Source: Xenopus tropicalis (lineage: Eukaryota; Chordata; Amphibia; Anura; Pipidae). Taken from it: a DNA stretch of 64,000 bases. Under the pieces are notes generated by a model, which saw only the letters and a list, made by a program, of their open reading frames with translations, was not told the DNA's origin and did not search any database. The stretch lies in NCBI RefSeq assembly GCF_000004195.4, contig NC_030679.2, forward strand, positions 16,114,712 to 16,178,711, read 5' to 3'. The position numbers and the translations under genes were made by a program. The first letter of the stretch is position 1. Every line of letters starts with the position of its first letter. This document shows, one piece after another, positions 51,175-62,710 of the stretch.

Positions 51175-51701
51175 AGGAAAAGTAACACAATTTTTTTACA
51201 TTGCAAATATACATTTTAAACACTTTAGCTAACATATATAACAGACCGACATTTAAATATGATAAGTGGTTATTGAATAAAAATCATTACCTTGGCTATA
51301 TAGGGCACAGCTAAAAAAGGCGATGTGGTAACTTCCTGTTAAAACCGGAAGTTAGTTTCCTGCATTTTCGAGCGTGAGAAGACTGCTTTAAAAGTTATTT
51401 ATAGTTTTTTTTTTGTAATGGTTAGGGAGAGGGTTGGGAGACGGAGACCCTCTTATCTCCTGCTCTGTTTGTTTTTCTGTGTGAGCGGAGTGCACTGCTG
51501 ATATTGTACCAGGAGAGGGAGGGGGAAGTGACCGGAAGTTTTTCAAACTAAGTGCTGCAGCCTGAGCCCTGAGAATACCTGGTAATGCTACTTATTTAAA
51601 ATCTACTGATGCTATTAACATTTCTGTATTTCAAATATACTAATAAAAGTGTGTAGAAGGCATAGGTTTAATGTAAAAAAATTGTGTTACTGGTCCTTTA
51701 A
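51171..51701. mobile_element. TTAA MITE (T2-like, GTAACACAAT ends)
   Basis: TTAA at 51171-51174 and 51698-51701. Ends TTAAAGGAAAAGTAACACAA and, reversed, TTAAAGGACCAGTAACACAA. Contains GGAAGTTAGTTTCC and an AGGTTTAATGTAAAAA inner end. Confidence 0.88.
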
Positions 51702-51839
51702 TAACACCTCAAAGCTCCAATCATACTAATACAATCAACACCCCACCTTAATGAGATTCCTGATCCCATGCTGGTTATGATAAACAGATTATGCTGATTG
51801 GAGCAACATTCCAGGGTATTTATTACAGAAAGATCATTG

Positions 51840-51960
51840 TGTACGTCATTCTGGATTGAGAAAGCCAGTCAGATGACTGGCGAAATGTCTTCAAGAAAAA
51901 CACAGCAAGTACAGTTAATCAACTGATTTATTACTACAGCTAACAAATATTGTCTGTCAC
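51840..51960 (+). mobile_element. PLE terminus remnant with strong hairpin-GAAA
   Basis: TTGAGAAA, stem GCCAGTC (51864-51870), loop AGAT, stem GACTGGC (51875-51881), GAAA (51882-51885), TGTCTTCAAG. The perfect 7-bp stem directly before GAAA matches the layout of the other PLE ends. No coding part is attached. Confidence 0.6.
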
Positions 51961-52593
51961 TCTTCTTGGCCCATAGATGTCACTCTAATTCTAGCCATAG
52001 CCCAAATCATCAGTGACGAATATTAAAATTATAAATAGCATGATCATTTTAAAATGCGTTATTTCCTGCTGCCCCAGGCCTGTGCCTATTTGTTCTACAT
52101 GAGTAATGCACTGCAGAAGGCTCATGCCTTTAACAGATATTACATTTTTGTGTGTGTGTGAAATCAGTTATTAGACTGGGGTGCCAGTAAGGAGAAGGAG
52201 TTTCTGGAGGAATAAGTCGAGCAGCAGTGGTTGATACTGTATATGAACTGAGGGTAGGGGATAGTAGAAGTTAATGGAGTTGAAATAAGATTGTAAGTTC
52301 TTGTAAGAGCAGGGTCCTTTGATCCCATTTTTTACTATTTAACCCTTGTTTGTAAAATTAACTGGCTGGAGCTACATTAATAAATTATGATAGTCGGTTA
52401 TAAGTGGGTTTGATAGAGCAGTTGGTATAAGTGAGTTTAATAGAACAGTGGGTATATGTGAGGTTAATGGAGCAGTGATGATAGTGTGGAATATGAGTAG
52501 TTGGTGGAGCAGTTTAAAAGAAAACTGATGGGAGGAGCTAAGTAAAAATAATAAGAATAAGGCAGTGCTTGCCGGACAAGTTGTATCAGCACT
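51961..52593. other. Intergenic interval, nothing recognised
   Basis: Contains a loose tandem stretch (AGCAGTTGGTATAAGTGAGTTTAATAG-like units, 52400-52510). No gene seen. Confidence 0.5.
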
Positions 52594-52800
52594 CAGCGGT
52601 GTAACTTGGTCACGCGGGGCCCCCTTGCAGAAAATCTTTTGAGAGGGCCCAGCGCAGACCAGTCCCTTCTCCCTTGCCCCCTCCCATCCCAACTGCCCTG
52701 CTATATTTAAAGTAGGAGAGGGGCCCGGGAGGGGGAACTAAGGTACAGGTCCTGGCCCCCAGCGACCACGGGGTCTGCTGATTATATAGTTATGCCGCTG
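52594..52800. mobile_element. hAT-type MITE (CAGCGGTGTAACT)
   Basis: Ends CAGCGGTGTAACTTGG and, reversed, CAGCGGCATAACTAT. AGCACT lies on both sides (offset by one base), suggesting an 8-bp duplication with mutation. GGCCCC-rich interior. Confidence 0.7.
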
Positions 52801-52824
52801 AAGCACTGGAATGGGGTGCAGGAG

Positions 52825-53362
52825 TCCATCAAGTTCAACCCTTCCAAGTAAACCCAGCACACACAAACCTATACTTACCTATCTATACACTCACATTCAT
52901 AAACTATATATGCAAACTTTAATACTAACTGTAGATATTAGTACCACAATAGCCTTGGATACAATGCTTGTTCAAGAACTCATCCAGGCCCCTCTTAAAG
53001 GCATTAACAGAATCTGCCATTACAACATCACTAGGAAGGGCATCTAATCTAAAGGGGTGGCCTCTGGTGCACTGATTGTTTTCATGGAAAAAAAGAACAC
53101 CCCCTATCTGCCTATAATCCCCTCTAATGTACTTGTACAGAGTAATCATGTCCCCTCTCAAGCGCCTTTTTTCCTGAGAAAACAACCTTAACTTATTATC
53201 TTCAAAAACCCCCAGGTCCACCTCCATTAAGGATACCCCCAACACACTACCATTTAGTATATAGCTTGTGTTTAACATGACCTAGTTGTGAGGCTTCCTC
53301 TATTTGCAATAGTAGCTGGGCTTCATCCTCCTCACTTATAAGGGGTGGTTTATAGCATACAC
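52825..53362 (-). pseudogene. CR1 LINE, deleted copy (RT tail plus endonuclease edge)
   Basis: Antisense gives the RT tail ([40 protein letters not shown]) fused across a deletion near 53280 to endonuclease sequence (CYKPPLISEEDEAQLLLQIE). Most of the ORF between is missing. The endonuclease continues at 54252 after a hAT insertion. Confidence 0.8.
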
Positions 53363-54243
53363 CAGTGCGGCCCCCGACCCCCCTCTGTGTGGCCCCCCAC
53401 CTGTCTGGCTGCTTTGATGGCTTACCTTTGAGTAAGCATTAAATGGTATCAGTACTGAGATTAACTGGCCCCCTGCACCTCAGATTCAGGCTGTAATCCC
53501 TCTGTATTGTTTAAAAATGTAATCCCCTGTGTTTTTCACACCTTTTAGTTTCTGCATTGTTCACCCCCTGCAGTGTTCACACCTCAGGCTCAGACTGTAA
53601 TCACTCCCATTGTTCACTTCTTCACACCTCAGACATAGGTACTGTAGGCAGAGTATGGCACATACAGCCAGCATAGGGCAGGTAGAGTATGGCACACACA
53701 GGAAGGGTAGGGCAGGTAGAGTATGGCACACACAGGAAGGGTAGGGCAGACAGAGTATGGCACACAGTCAGGGTAGGGCAGGCAGAGTATGGCACACACA
53801 GACAGCATAGGACAGGCAGAGTGCTGCCTGTGTATGACATACTCTTCTTGCCCTATGCTGCTTGTGGGAGGTGAACCTGGCAGGGGTTTGTTGTGGGAGT
53901 TTGTTAGCATTTGGAAATAGCCATTAAATGGTCCCAAAGGTGTGTAATTATGTACTGGGGGTTGCTCTGCTATCCACAGGGGAGAAGGAGGCATATGGAA
54001 TTTAAGGGTATATCTTAATATGACATACTTCTTTCACATATGAATGATGGTTGATATCCCCACAGTTAGGACCAAGCATTTGGGATTTTGCTGTGCTACC
54101 ACCATTGTGATAAAATAGGTGTGGTTTGAAGTGGGTGTGGTTTCAAAAAGGGGAGTGGTCAAAACTGGCTTCCATTAGCGGCCCTCCGCCATGTATGCTA
54201 GAGAAATTCTGGCCCTCGGCACCGCAGAAGTTGGACAGCACTG
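53363..54243 (-). mobile_element. hAT-2 element copy 3, both ends and target duplication
   Basis: GCATACAC at 53355-53362 and 54244-54251 is a perfect 8-bp duplication. The right end reversed is CAGTGCTGTCCAACTTCTGC; the left end is CAGTGCGGCCCCCGACC. It is 881 bp with a small minisatellite (GGCAGGTAGAGTATGGCACA units). This copy defines the true ends of the family seen also at 37729 and 49164. Confidence 0.92.
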
Positions 54244-54251
54244 GCATACAC

Positions 54252-54845
54252 AAATGATAATTTTCTTTGTAACCTTTAGCCCCATTGGAATCTCTAATCC
54301 AAAGGGATTCCACACCCTCCCTGTTGCTATCTCTGGTAATTTCTTTAGCACATGGCTTTAAATCTGGCTTTACATAAAGACAAGCCCCTCCACCCTTTTT
54401 AATCCCTCTGTCCCTCCTAAAAAGGGTGTAACCATTTAATTTTACAGCCCAATTGCATGTTTCATCCCACCAGGCCTCAGTGATACCAATTATATCACAA
54501 TTGTCAGTACATGCAGTAGACTCCAGCTCTCCTAATTTAGCTGACAAGCGCTGTGCATTAGCCAGCATGCACAGTGCATGCAGAGGTTACTACTTTTCCC
54601 TCTGATATTTACGTTTCACAACAGAGAGTTAGATCTATTGTTACTATTAGGCTGTTTTCCATCTAACAGAGGAATCTCCTTAGAAGGTAAACTCTCTTCC
54701 CCCTCACTCTCCTACCCCATAATCCCACTTCTAGGTCTACACTAGCTTTCCCATAAAACTCTAATACACTCATCTCCCACTTGCCTAGTTGAAACATTCC
54801 TCCTGCCTCTTAGCCATTTTTTCCCCCAGCTCAGCGGACCCCCTT
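54252..54845 (-). pseudogene. CR1 LINE endonuclease N-terminus
   Basis: The antisense frame 54143-54568 contains DIIGITEAWWDETCNWAVKL (catalytic E of APE nucleases) and YTLFRRDRGIKKGGGACLYV. This is the N-terminal half of the CR1 endonuclease. The region to 54845 is upstream ORF2/5' sequence without a clear frame. It joins 52825-53362 once the hAT insertion is removed. Confidence 0.85.
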
Positions 54846-54922
54846 TCATTCATTATTGTACAGCGCTGCGGAATATGTTGGCGCTTTATAAATAAATGTT
54901 AATAATAATAATAATAATAATT
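54846..54922 (+). mobile_element. LINE 3' tail with (AAT)n
   Basis: TACAGCGCTGCGGAATATGT then GGCGCTTTATAAATAAATG ending in AAT repeats: a very short L2/CR1-type 3' tail, inserted in the CR1 copy. Confidence 0.75.
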
Positions 54923-54939
54923 GAGGTGCAATCCATCAC

Positions 54940-55625
54940 AGCTATTATATATATATATATTGTCTTTTTAGAAGCCGGCACTCACGTCTAAAGATCACTG
55001 GACGCCCGGGTGCAGTATTACAAATTCCGGAAGTATGCCAAGAGAAGGATACCGCACTCGCAGGACTTACTTGAAAAAAGTTGATTTATTGTTCACAACA
55101 TAGCACTGACGTTTGGGCTGTCTCCACAGCCTTTCTCAAAGTGAGCACAGAATACAAATCACTCAACATTTAAACCCATTATGGCGCCAAAATCCACAAA
55201 TGACGTCATACATTCCATGATTGAAACCTGCCATATGTGTACGTGACCAAACAACCAAAAAATCAAAACCTATAAAGAATAAACATATAAGTAGAAATAG
55301 TAGACAGAAAAGTAGTGAAGGTACATAAAAAGAAAAAGGCAAGAAAAGTCAAGAAAAATGTGGCACGTAACCTATACTGGCTGAACTATAACTCACCGCA
55401 ATGGGCAGATCGATGAGCGCTGAGCTGAGGTTTCAATCATGGAATGTATGACGTCATTTGTGGATTTTGGCGCCATAATGGGTTTAAATGTTGAGTGATT
55501 TGTATTCTGTGCTCACTTTGAGAAAGGCTGTGGAGACAGCCCAAACGTCAGTGCTATGTTGTGAACAATAAATCAACTTTTTTCAAGTAAGTCCTGCGAG
55601 TGCGGTATCCTTCTCTTGGTATATA
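54940..55625. mobile_element. PLE terminal inverted pair
   Basis: Arms about 55040-55228 and 55428-55620 are inverted near-identical copies (AAGGATACCGCACTCGCAGG; ATGACGTCATACATTCCATG) around a ~200-bp unique centre, bounded by TA-rich sequence on both sides. Each arm contains GAGAAAGGCTGTGGAGACAG then CCCAAACGTCAG, the stem plus (mutated) GAAA layout of PLE ends. Confidence 0.7.
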
Positions 55626-55627
55626 TA

Positions 55628-57137
55628 CAGTGGCTTGCAAAAGTATTCGGCCCCCTTGAACTTTTTCACATTTTGTCACATTACAGCCACAAACATGAAT
55701 CCATTTTATTGGAATTCCACGTGAAAGACCAATACAAAGTGGTTTACACGTTAGAAGTGGAACAAAAATCATACATGATTCCAAACATTTTTTACAAATA
55801 AATAACTGCAAAGTGGGGTGTGCGTAATTATTCAGCCCCCTGAGTCAATACTTTGTAGAACCACCTTTTGCTGCAATTACAGCTGCCAGTCTTTTAGGGT
55901 ATGTCTCTACCAGCTTTGCACATCTAGAGACTGAAATCCTTGTCCATTTTTCTTTGCAAAACAGCTCCAGCTCAGTCAGATTAGATGGACAGCGTTTGTG
56001 AACAGCAGTTTTCAGATCTTGCCACAGATTCTCGATTGGATTTAGATCTGGACTTTGACTGGGCCATTCTAACACATGGATATGTTTTGATTTAAACCAT
56101 TCCATTGTTGCCCTGGCTTTATGTTTAGGGTCGTTGTCCTGCTGGAAGGTGAACCTCCGCCCCAGTCTCAAGTCTTTTGCAGACTCCAAAAGGTTTTCTT
56201 CCAAGATTGCCCTGTATTTGGCTCCATCCATCTTCCCATCAACTCTGACCAGCTTCCCTGTCCCTGCTGAAGAGAAGCCCCCCCAGAGCATGTTGCTGCC
56301 ACCACCCTATTTGACAGTGGGGATGGTGTGTTCAGAGTGATGTGCAGTGTTAGTTTTCCGCCACACATAGCGTTTTGCATTTTGGCCAAAAAGTTCCATT
56401 TTGGTCTCATCTGACCAGAGCACCTTCTTCCACATGTTTGCTGTGTCCCCCACATGGCTTGTGGCAAACTGCAAACGGGACTTCTTATGGTTTTCTGTTA
56501 ACAATGGCTTTCTTCTTGCCACTCTTCTATAAAGGCCAACTTTGTGCAGTGCACGACTAATAGTTGTCCTATGGACAGATTCCCCCACCTGAGCTGTAGA
56601 TCTCTGCAGCTCGTCCAGAGTCACCATGGGCCTCTTGGCTGCATTTCTGATCAGCGCTCTCCTTGTTCGGCCTGTGATCGCTTGAACAGTGCTCCGTGGG
56701 ATGTTCAAGGCTTTGGAAATCTTTTTGTAGCCTAAGCCTGCTTTAAATTTCTCAGTAACTTTATCCCTGACCTGTCTGGTGTGTTCTTTGGACTTCATGG
56801 TGTTGTTGCTCCCAATATTTTCTTAGACAACCTCTGAGGCCATCACAGAGCAGCTGTATTTGTACTGACATTAGATTACACACAGGTGCACTCTATTTAG
56901 TCATTAGCACTCATCAGGCAATGTCTATGGGCAACTGACTGCACTCAGACCAAAGGCGGCTGAATAATTATGCACACCCCACTTTGCAGTTATTTATTTG
57001 TAAAAAATGTTTGGAATCATGTATGATTTTCGTTCCACTTCTCACATGTATACCACTTTGTATTGGTCTTTGACGTGGAATTCCAATAAAATTGATTCAT
57101 GTTTGTGGCTGTAATGTGACAAAATGTGGAAAAGTTC
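55628..57137 (-). mobile_element. Tc1/mariner element 2 (right end truncated)
   Basis: The left end CAGTGGCTTGCAAAAGTATT follows TA. The inner inverted repeat (AATGTGACAAAATGTG / CACATTTTGTCACATT) is found at both ends, but the right copy stops near 57137 in a TA tract, so the last ~30 bp are lost. A different Tc1 family from 38468-40056. Confidence 0.9.
55845..56798 (-). pseudogene. Tc1 transposase 2, near-complete
   Basis: From 56798: KAGLGYKKISKALNIPRSTV (HTH), an apparent deletion of part of the second HTH, then ARRKPLLTENHKKSRLQFAT, VLWSDETKMELFG (first D), a single TAG stop at 56304-56306, then [33 protein letters not shown] (second D), [18 protein letters not shown] (E, 34 residues on) and the C-terminal AAKGGSTKY. 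Both halves share one frame. Confidence 0.92.
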
Positions 57138-57162
57138 CACATTATATATATATATATAAAAC

Positions 57163-57295
57163 TCAACAGTAGAAAGCACTCACAGCTACAGCATCAATCA
57201 GGTCAGTGATTTATTTCAGCATACCATGGTATGGTATGCTGAAATAAATCACTGACCTGATTGATGCTGTAGCTGTGAGTGCTTTCTACTGTTGA
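57163..57295. repeat. Perfect 64-bp palindrome, 5-bp loop
   Basis: 57163-57226 and 57232-57295 are exact inverted copies (TCAACAGTAGAAAGCACTCA outermost), loop TGGTA. TA-rich tracts lie on both sides (57143-57157; 57333-57361). Possibly a snap-back PLE end. Confidence 0.95.
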
Positions 57296-57328
57296 ATTTG
57301 ATGCATTATTTTTGTCAGCAAAAGCACA

Positions 57329-57332
<4 letters not shown>

Positions 57333-57361
<29 letters not shown>
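57333..57361. repeat. (TA)n microsatellite
   Basis: 29-bp TA run to the right of the palindrome. Confidence 0.9.
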
Positions 57362-57364
<3 letters not shown>

Positions 57365-57714
57365 ACCCCAAAGAAAAGTTAGCCCAGTGCTCTAGGAACC
57401 CAAACCAAGACTTTAGCCACACATTTAGTTCTCTAAGCTCCCGCTGTCTCCCTAAACTTGCATGTGGCACAGGCGAAACTTCAGAAAAATTAACATTGGA
57501 ACTTTCATTAAAATTCCCTAAAAAGATCCCTAAACTCACTCTTTAAGGTCCTTCACCTACCATTAATTTTGTCATTAGTACCAATAGACAGTTGGGTCAT
57601 GCCCAGTCCCACCCAATAATTTGTTAACCCAATCAACCGCATGCCAAACCCTGGCACCAGGAAGACAGCAAACTGTTCTGTTGTAGTGATCTGGATGACA
57701 AGGTATAGCCAGTG

Positions 57715-58195
57715 CTAAAGTCAGACATTGCATTGGGGAAACAGTCAACCTGCAATAGTTTCAGCGATACCCAGGGCACAATTAAGCACTCACTCCAAAT
57801 CTCCCCCTAACTTCACACTGAGCCCCCTTAGTTCATAACAAGGTTAAAGATATATAAAAACATTGGGGTAACACTCACCCTGCTATAGTTAAAGGAGTAC
57901 CCAGGGCACAAATTAGCACTCACCCCAAATCTCACTCTAACTGGCCCTCAGGCGAGCCCCCCTTAGCTCATAACAAGGTTACAGATATATAGAGACATTG
58001 GGGTAACACTCATCCTGCTAAAGTACCAGGGATACCCAGGACACAATTAAGCACTCACTTCAAATCTCACCCTCACTCGCCTTCAGGCTGGGCCCTCTTA
58101 GCTCATAATGAGGTCACATATATATAGAAACATTGGGATAACATTCACCCTGAGGTACCCATGGCACAAGTAAGCACTCACCCCAAATCTTGTAC
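57715..58195. repeat. ~134-bp tandem repeat, about 3.5 units
   Basis: ACATTGGGGTAACACTCACC-type starts at about 57726, 57860, 57995 and 58127. Each unit contains GGGCACAATTAAGCACTCAC and TTAGCTCATAACAAGGTT. Confidence 0.88.
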
Positions 58196-59163
58196 AGTTT
58201 GCAAGCCAGTGGTGTTGGGGATCTCATAGCCTGTGTGCTACTAAGGTGTTTTCAGGTCAAAACAGTGTTGCAATATACAAAAGTATTTTATTATAGAAAC
58301 TATCCCGTTACCCCAAATTGACTTAACTCTCCAAAGAATTTTGGCCTTCGCGGGGTGGGCAATAAACTACATTAATAATTGATGGCAAATGACATGAGTA
58401 GATTTTACAAGAGATTGGGGAGATATTATCACTGGAGGGAGAGAGATATCAGCTGTCTCTATCTCCTTGTCAGTTGGAGATCTCTCATCTCTGTAACATT
58501 ACGTTTGCTTTCCCAAGGCGAGATGCAGATCTTATCAAGCCATCTTTATGGCACATGGAACTAACCTTGGTTTCTGTGGCATCACACTGCCTTATCTCAC
58601 TGCGCAAGTCCCTTGGATCTGATTAACTTTGATTGCATCAGATAATCCCCATGCACTAAAATGTATTGAGTTCATATTGTTAGAACATTTCTGCCCAAAT
58701 GTGTGTAAATAGGTATTATAGTTTGTCATAGGGCCAAACGCAGGCCTCCCACTGGTTTAAATGGTCTGACGTTTAATAAAGGGTCCTTTTTGTATGACAT
58801 CATCTTATCAAATGGATATAAACCTTCTGTAATATCGTCACTTTACCATAGCTTACAGAAATCTACTATGACATGTTATCAGCATGCTGCCATTAATAAT
58901 TCACAAACATTAAGGCTAGATTTATACATAGGCATCACAACTGGGGAGGACCCTGAGAATTTTCACCCCCAGATCCAATTTTAATGTGGACAGGACACAG
59001 AAGAAATTAGAGGTACCTAGTTTTTCAGCTTCCACTACATGCACAGTATGTAACCTGTACTACATGTGTCCTGGAAGCCGGTGTGGGGGTGGAGTCCAGC
59101 CTGGTGCGTAGGGTGCTGCTGAACCAAAAATATAACAATGGATACAATTAGGGATAACAAAAG
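58196..59163. other. Intergenic interval, nothing recognised
   Basis: No ORF with family resemblance, no RNA gene seen. Confidence 0.55.
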
Positions 59164-59270
59164 TTAAAGGGCAACTATCACATAAAATGTTTCCCCCAAC
59201 CAAGGTGCAGTCTAACAAAGCCTGCACTCTGGATGGGGAAAATAATAGTATTGTTAAAAAAATTATACCC
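59164..59270 (+). mobile_element. TTAA MITE end (GGGCAACTATCAC)
   Basis: TTAAAGGGCAACTATCACAT at 59164 is a T2-like terminus. The partner end was not found, so the extent is approximate. Confidence 0.5.
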
Positions 59271-59527
59271 TATTGAATTCTGTGACACTAACACGGGATG
59301 GGAGCTCCCACTTTGGGTGGCCACACTGGGGCACAAACATGCACATAATAAGGTAGAACCCCGGCTGGTTCACTAGGTGCACACTTATGATGTGATGATT
59401 GGTCGACAGGCATGCACACTGTAAGCAAGCTGGGCACATGCCCGTTATGCAAATGCATGTTCCCCACCTAGCCTCACACACTAGGTGCCCCCTTGTGGTT
59501 TGAGGGTGGGAAAAGCAATGTTTTCCC

Positions 59528-59616
59528 CAGTGCTGTAGCAAGTGGGTGCTAGGCCCCGAGTAGTACCCTCCTCCCGTCCGACAGCGTGGCCTGCTCCCTC
59601 TATAGTTACACTACTG
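59528..59616. mobile_element. Tiny hAT MITE, 89 bp
   Basis: GTTTTCCC at 59520-59527 and 59617-59624 is a perfect 8-bp duplication. Ends CAGTGCTGTAGCAAG and, reversed, CAGTAGTGTAACTAT. Confidence 0.85.
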
Positions 59617-59730
59617 GTTTTCCCCTTTTGGAGGATGTGCTCTGTAAGCTTGCACTTCTGGGGGGGTAACATGCCTTATGTATGTGTTAGGTGCCCAATT
59701 ATTTTAACCTTTAACCTTATTATTATGATT

Positions 59731-59790
59731 GCTTTTAACATGTATTTATAAAGTGCCAACATTTTCTGCACTGTTGTACAATCAGTGGGT
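59731..59790 (-). mobile_element. LINE 3' tail scrap
   Basis: Reversed TGTTGGCACTTTATAAATAC matches the tail at 54846-54922. Confidence 0.55.
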
Positions 59791-60305
59791 TCATACAATG
59801 AACATACCGAATTACATGCTAAGCAATGAATATTCAATACAAGAGGAACAGGATTCTGCCCAGTGCAGGTACATATTTATTTTTCTCATTTTGTGTGTGC
59901 ACTTCAGTAAACTAAAGGTGCATTCTGATCTAAAACTGCCTGGCTTACATGTATATGACCTTATTCCCCCATTAATAGCAAACACACTTTTATATTAGAT
60001 GTTTGATGCATAGGCCATAATATGGTAAGTGATAGCTCAAATTCTTAATATTATGCAGTTCAATTGTATTGCCACTGACAGTGTCACATTGGATTACGCT
60101 ATGCCGGGTGCAGCATGTCTGGCCAGAATGAATACATCTGCCGTGCATCGTCATATTACTACATTACTATTCTTCCTCTGCATCTTAATCTGTCTGACAG
60201 AGACATTGCTCACAGTCACATCGCTGATTGTCACATTGTACAATTAGCTGCCATGCTGTGCACACTTTCTAAGCTTGAATGCCACTCTCTGTCATGCTAA
60301 TAAAT

Positions 60306-60550
60306 ATATTAGAAATCACTGGGGGTTCTGTGTTCATAAAAGGCACAAGGCTGCAGGCTTGAGTTATACAGGGAACTCTGAGTATCGTACATGTATTATA
60401 AGGGCTAATGTACCACCTTCTGCAAATAATAAGGATATTAGAAGTCACTGAGGGGTTCTGTGACAATATAAAGACACAAGGCTGGCAGACTAAATTGGAC
60501 AGGGAACTCTGAGTTTCACTTGTGTATTATAAGGCATAATGTACCCCTAC
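60306..60550. repeat. ~117-129-bp tandem repeat, left block
   Basis: Units start AAGTCACTGAGGGGTTCTGT-like at about 60311 and 60440 and include ACAGGGAACTCTGAGTATC and TGTATTATAAGG. The array continues at 61186 after a foreign segment. Confidence 0.85.
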
Positions 60551-61185
60551 TGTATAAACCCAATACATAAAAATGTAATCAGTGAACAGCCTCTTTGAAT
60601 TTTTTTAATACCTGCCACTTTGGTTGTCCAGAGTTTAATAGTAAGGCTCTTAATCACTTAGATTTGCTTCTCCTCATGTAACCCACTCAGCCCCCCCCTT
60701 TGCTTTGCTTTGCTTTGGCTGTTGGCTTGTGGGCATGCTCAGTTGTTCTAAGCTCAGATTACTAAACACGCCCCCCAGTCTAGCAGCCAGTAAAGAGATG
60801 GCATTGCTGGTTCCCATAGAAACTCAGCTCTAGCTGTCTGATTCATTTTTTTTTTCCTAAGCTCAGCTATACCATTACAGTGCTCAAACAAAGCAGAACT
60901 TTTATCAAAGACAGTTCTGCCTTTGTGAGCCTGTATTCTTGATGAAATGTATGCTGAATAAGAGTTTTTGTGTGTGCATGTATGCTGTTTGCAGATTTAA
61001 ATGTATCCAATTATGTATCAGAGGAAAAATGGCCACCAGGTGAAAGCTGCTATTTGGTTTAGGAAAATGTGATGGTGCTGGCAAACAGAGGGGATACATG
61101 CAGTACAAATTATGCCATTTGGGTGGGGGAGGCATGCCCAACTGATATACATTGTTGGCAAATGTAGGCTTTACATGTCCTTTAA
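60551..61185. mobile_element. Probable TTAA element inside the tandem repeat
   Basis: The right end reversed reads TTAAAGGACATGTAAAGCCT (TTAA 61182-61185), a T2-like terminus. The left end is unclear. It interrupts the array at 60306-61330. Interior frames are not recognised. Confidence 0.5.
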
Positions 61186-61330
61186 GGAAATTAGAAGTCA
61201 CTGAGGGGGTTCAGAGACCATATAAATGAACAAGGATACAGGGAACTCTGGCTATCACTCATGTATTATAATGGATAATGACCCCCGACTGCAAATTATA
61301 AGGATGTTAGTCACTGGGGTGTTCTGTAAC
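61186..61330. repeat. ~117-129-bp tandem repeat, right block
   Basis: Continues the array of 60306-60550 (AGAAGTCACTGAGGGGGTTC at 61193; a further partial unit at 61309). Confidence 0.8.
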
Positions 61331-62195
61331 CAAACTTTTAAGTTTGCCCTGGTGAAGTAACTCATAGCAACCAGTAAGATGTTCGCTTCTAAACAGCTGA
61401 CATGTTAAGGCGATGTCACACTGTCCAAAAGAGTAATTTCTGAGCAATTACCTATGATTGCTGTGTGTAATGTGTTGTACATATAGTGACTGAATGGAAA
61501 GTGAAGGTTCAGGTATTGGCGGGCACTTTATTGCCCATGGAAGAGGAGAGTTCTAGTCTGGAGATGAAGAGCCCCATGTGACGGCTCTAAATGGTGCCTG
61601 ATGTGTTGCTATAGGTAATATGAGATTTTGCACCTTTAATTACATACACAGTAACTCAGGGTAAATGCAGGGACTTATCTGTAGGGATGGGAAATACACT
61701 GCAGGGCTGAGGGCCACAGAAGAAGATACACAGATAAATCTGCATCTATAACATAATTATGCAAAATTACTTATACTTGAATAAAAAAGCTGGTTAAATG
61801 CAGTCATTGTAGAGTTATTTATTTAAGTAAACTGGTTGTTTAAGTTGCCATAAAACTAAAGGTCTTTCCTCAGACTTGTATAATTTTAGTGCTAATGGTG
61901 TGTATTCTGTTGGGTTTCATGCCTGGGTTTATTGCTGCCTCCACTCCTATATATCATTTGAATACACACTGCTTTTCTTTATCTCTATTTATAAACTTAT
62001 AAAACAAAGTGAATGAACCTTGCCACACCTATCATTCAGCAGAAAGGTGCTTTGTTCTAAGCAATGGGCAGGTTGGCCTGCACACCAGTCCCTTGCCATA
62101 TCAGCCTGCTGAGATTAAATGGGCAGCCATGAAATAACACAGTAGGTGCCGAAATGGATAATGGAGAAAACTTGGAAGGTTGGCACTACACATAA
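61331..62195. other. Intergenic interval, nothing recognised
   Basis: No gene or identified repeat. Confidence 0.55.
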
Positions 62196-62344
62196 GGGCA
62201 GACAAATCTTCTAATCTCCCCACAATGCCATCCCACTGGCAAGAATGTAAATCACCAGTGGGATGGCATACATGTCGCTTCAATTTCCCGAAGTCGCCCG
62301 AAGTTTCTTCTCAAGGCGACTAATCTCCCCGTCTGCCACTGCCC
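62196..62344. mobile_element. MITE with central hairpin (GGCGACTAATCTCCCC)
   Basis: Ends GGGCAGACAAATC and, reversed, GGGCAGTGGCAGACGGGGAG. Central arms ATGCCATCCCACTGG and CCAGTGGGATGGCAT form a perfect hairpin. Confidence 0.65.
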
Positions 62345-62710
62345 TAACAAGGGTTGTGTGATGGGGTGGAGGGTTTTAATAAGTAAGTGTTAGAAGACAC
62401 TTGGACTTCGTTATTTGAACCATGCCACCATGCTTCTGTATAGTCCCAGGCAGATTGGGCTCATTGCACACATTTTCCCCTCTAAAGTATTGAAATGTTA
62501 AGGGCAGGTCTGTATTTTCTATTTAGGCACCCAAGGTACATGCCTGGGAAGATTCAGAAGCCTTTATAGAAAAAATATTCTGAAATTTCTAGCTACCTCT
62601 CCAAGCCCACCACCTGATTTTTGCAGGCATAAATTTAGGGAGAAAGGGCATGCCTCACTCATAACTGATTGGCATATATGCACTAATTGTACTTTGCTGG
62701 CCCTGGCCCC

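Noticed and set aside
58379..60300. Search for exons of a neighbouring gene upstream of TTC1
   Set aside because: Short frames only, no recognisable domain and no plausible splice-flanked conserved block.
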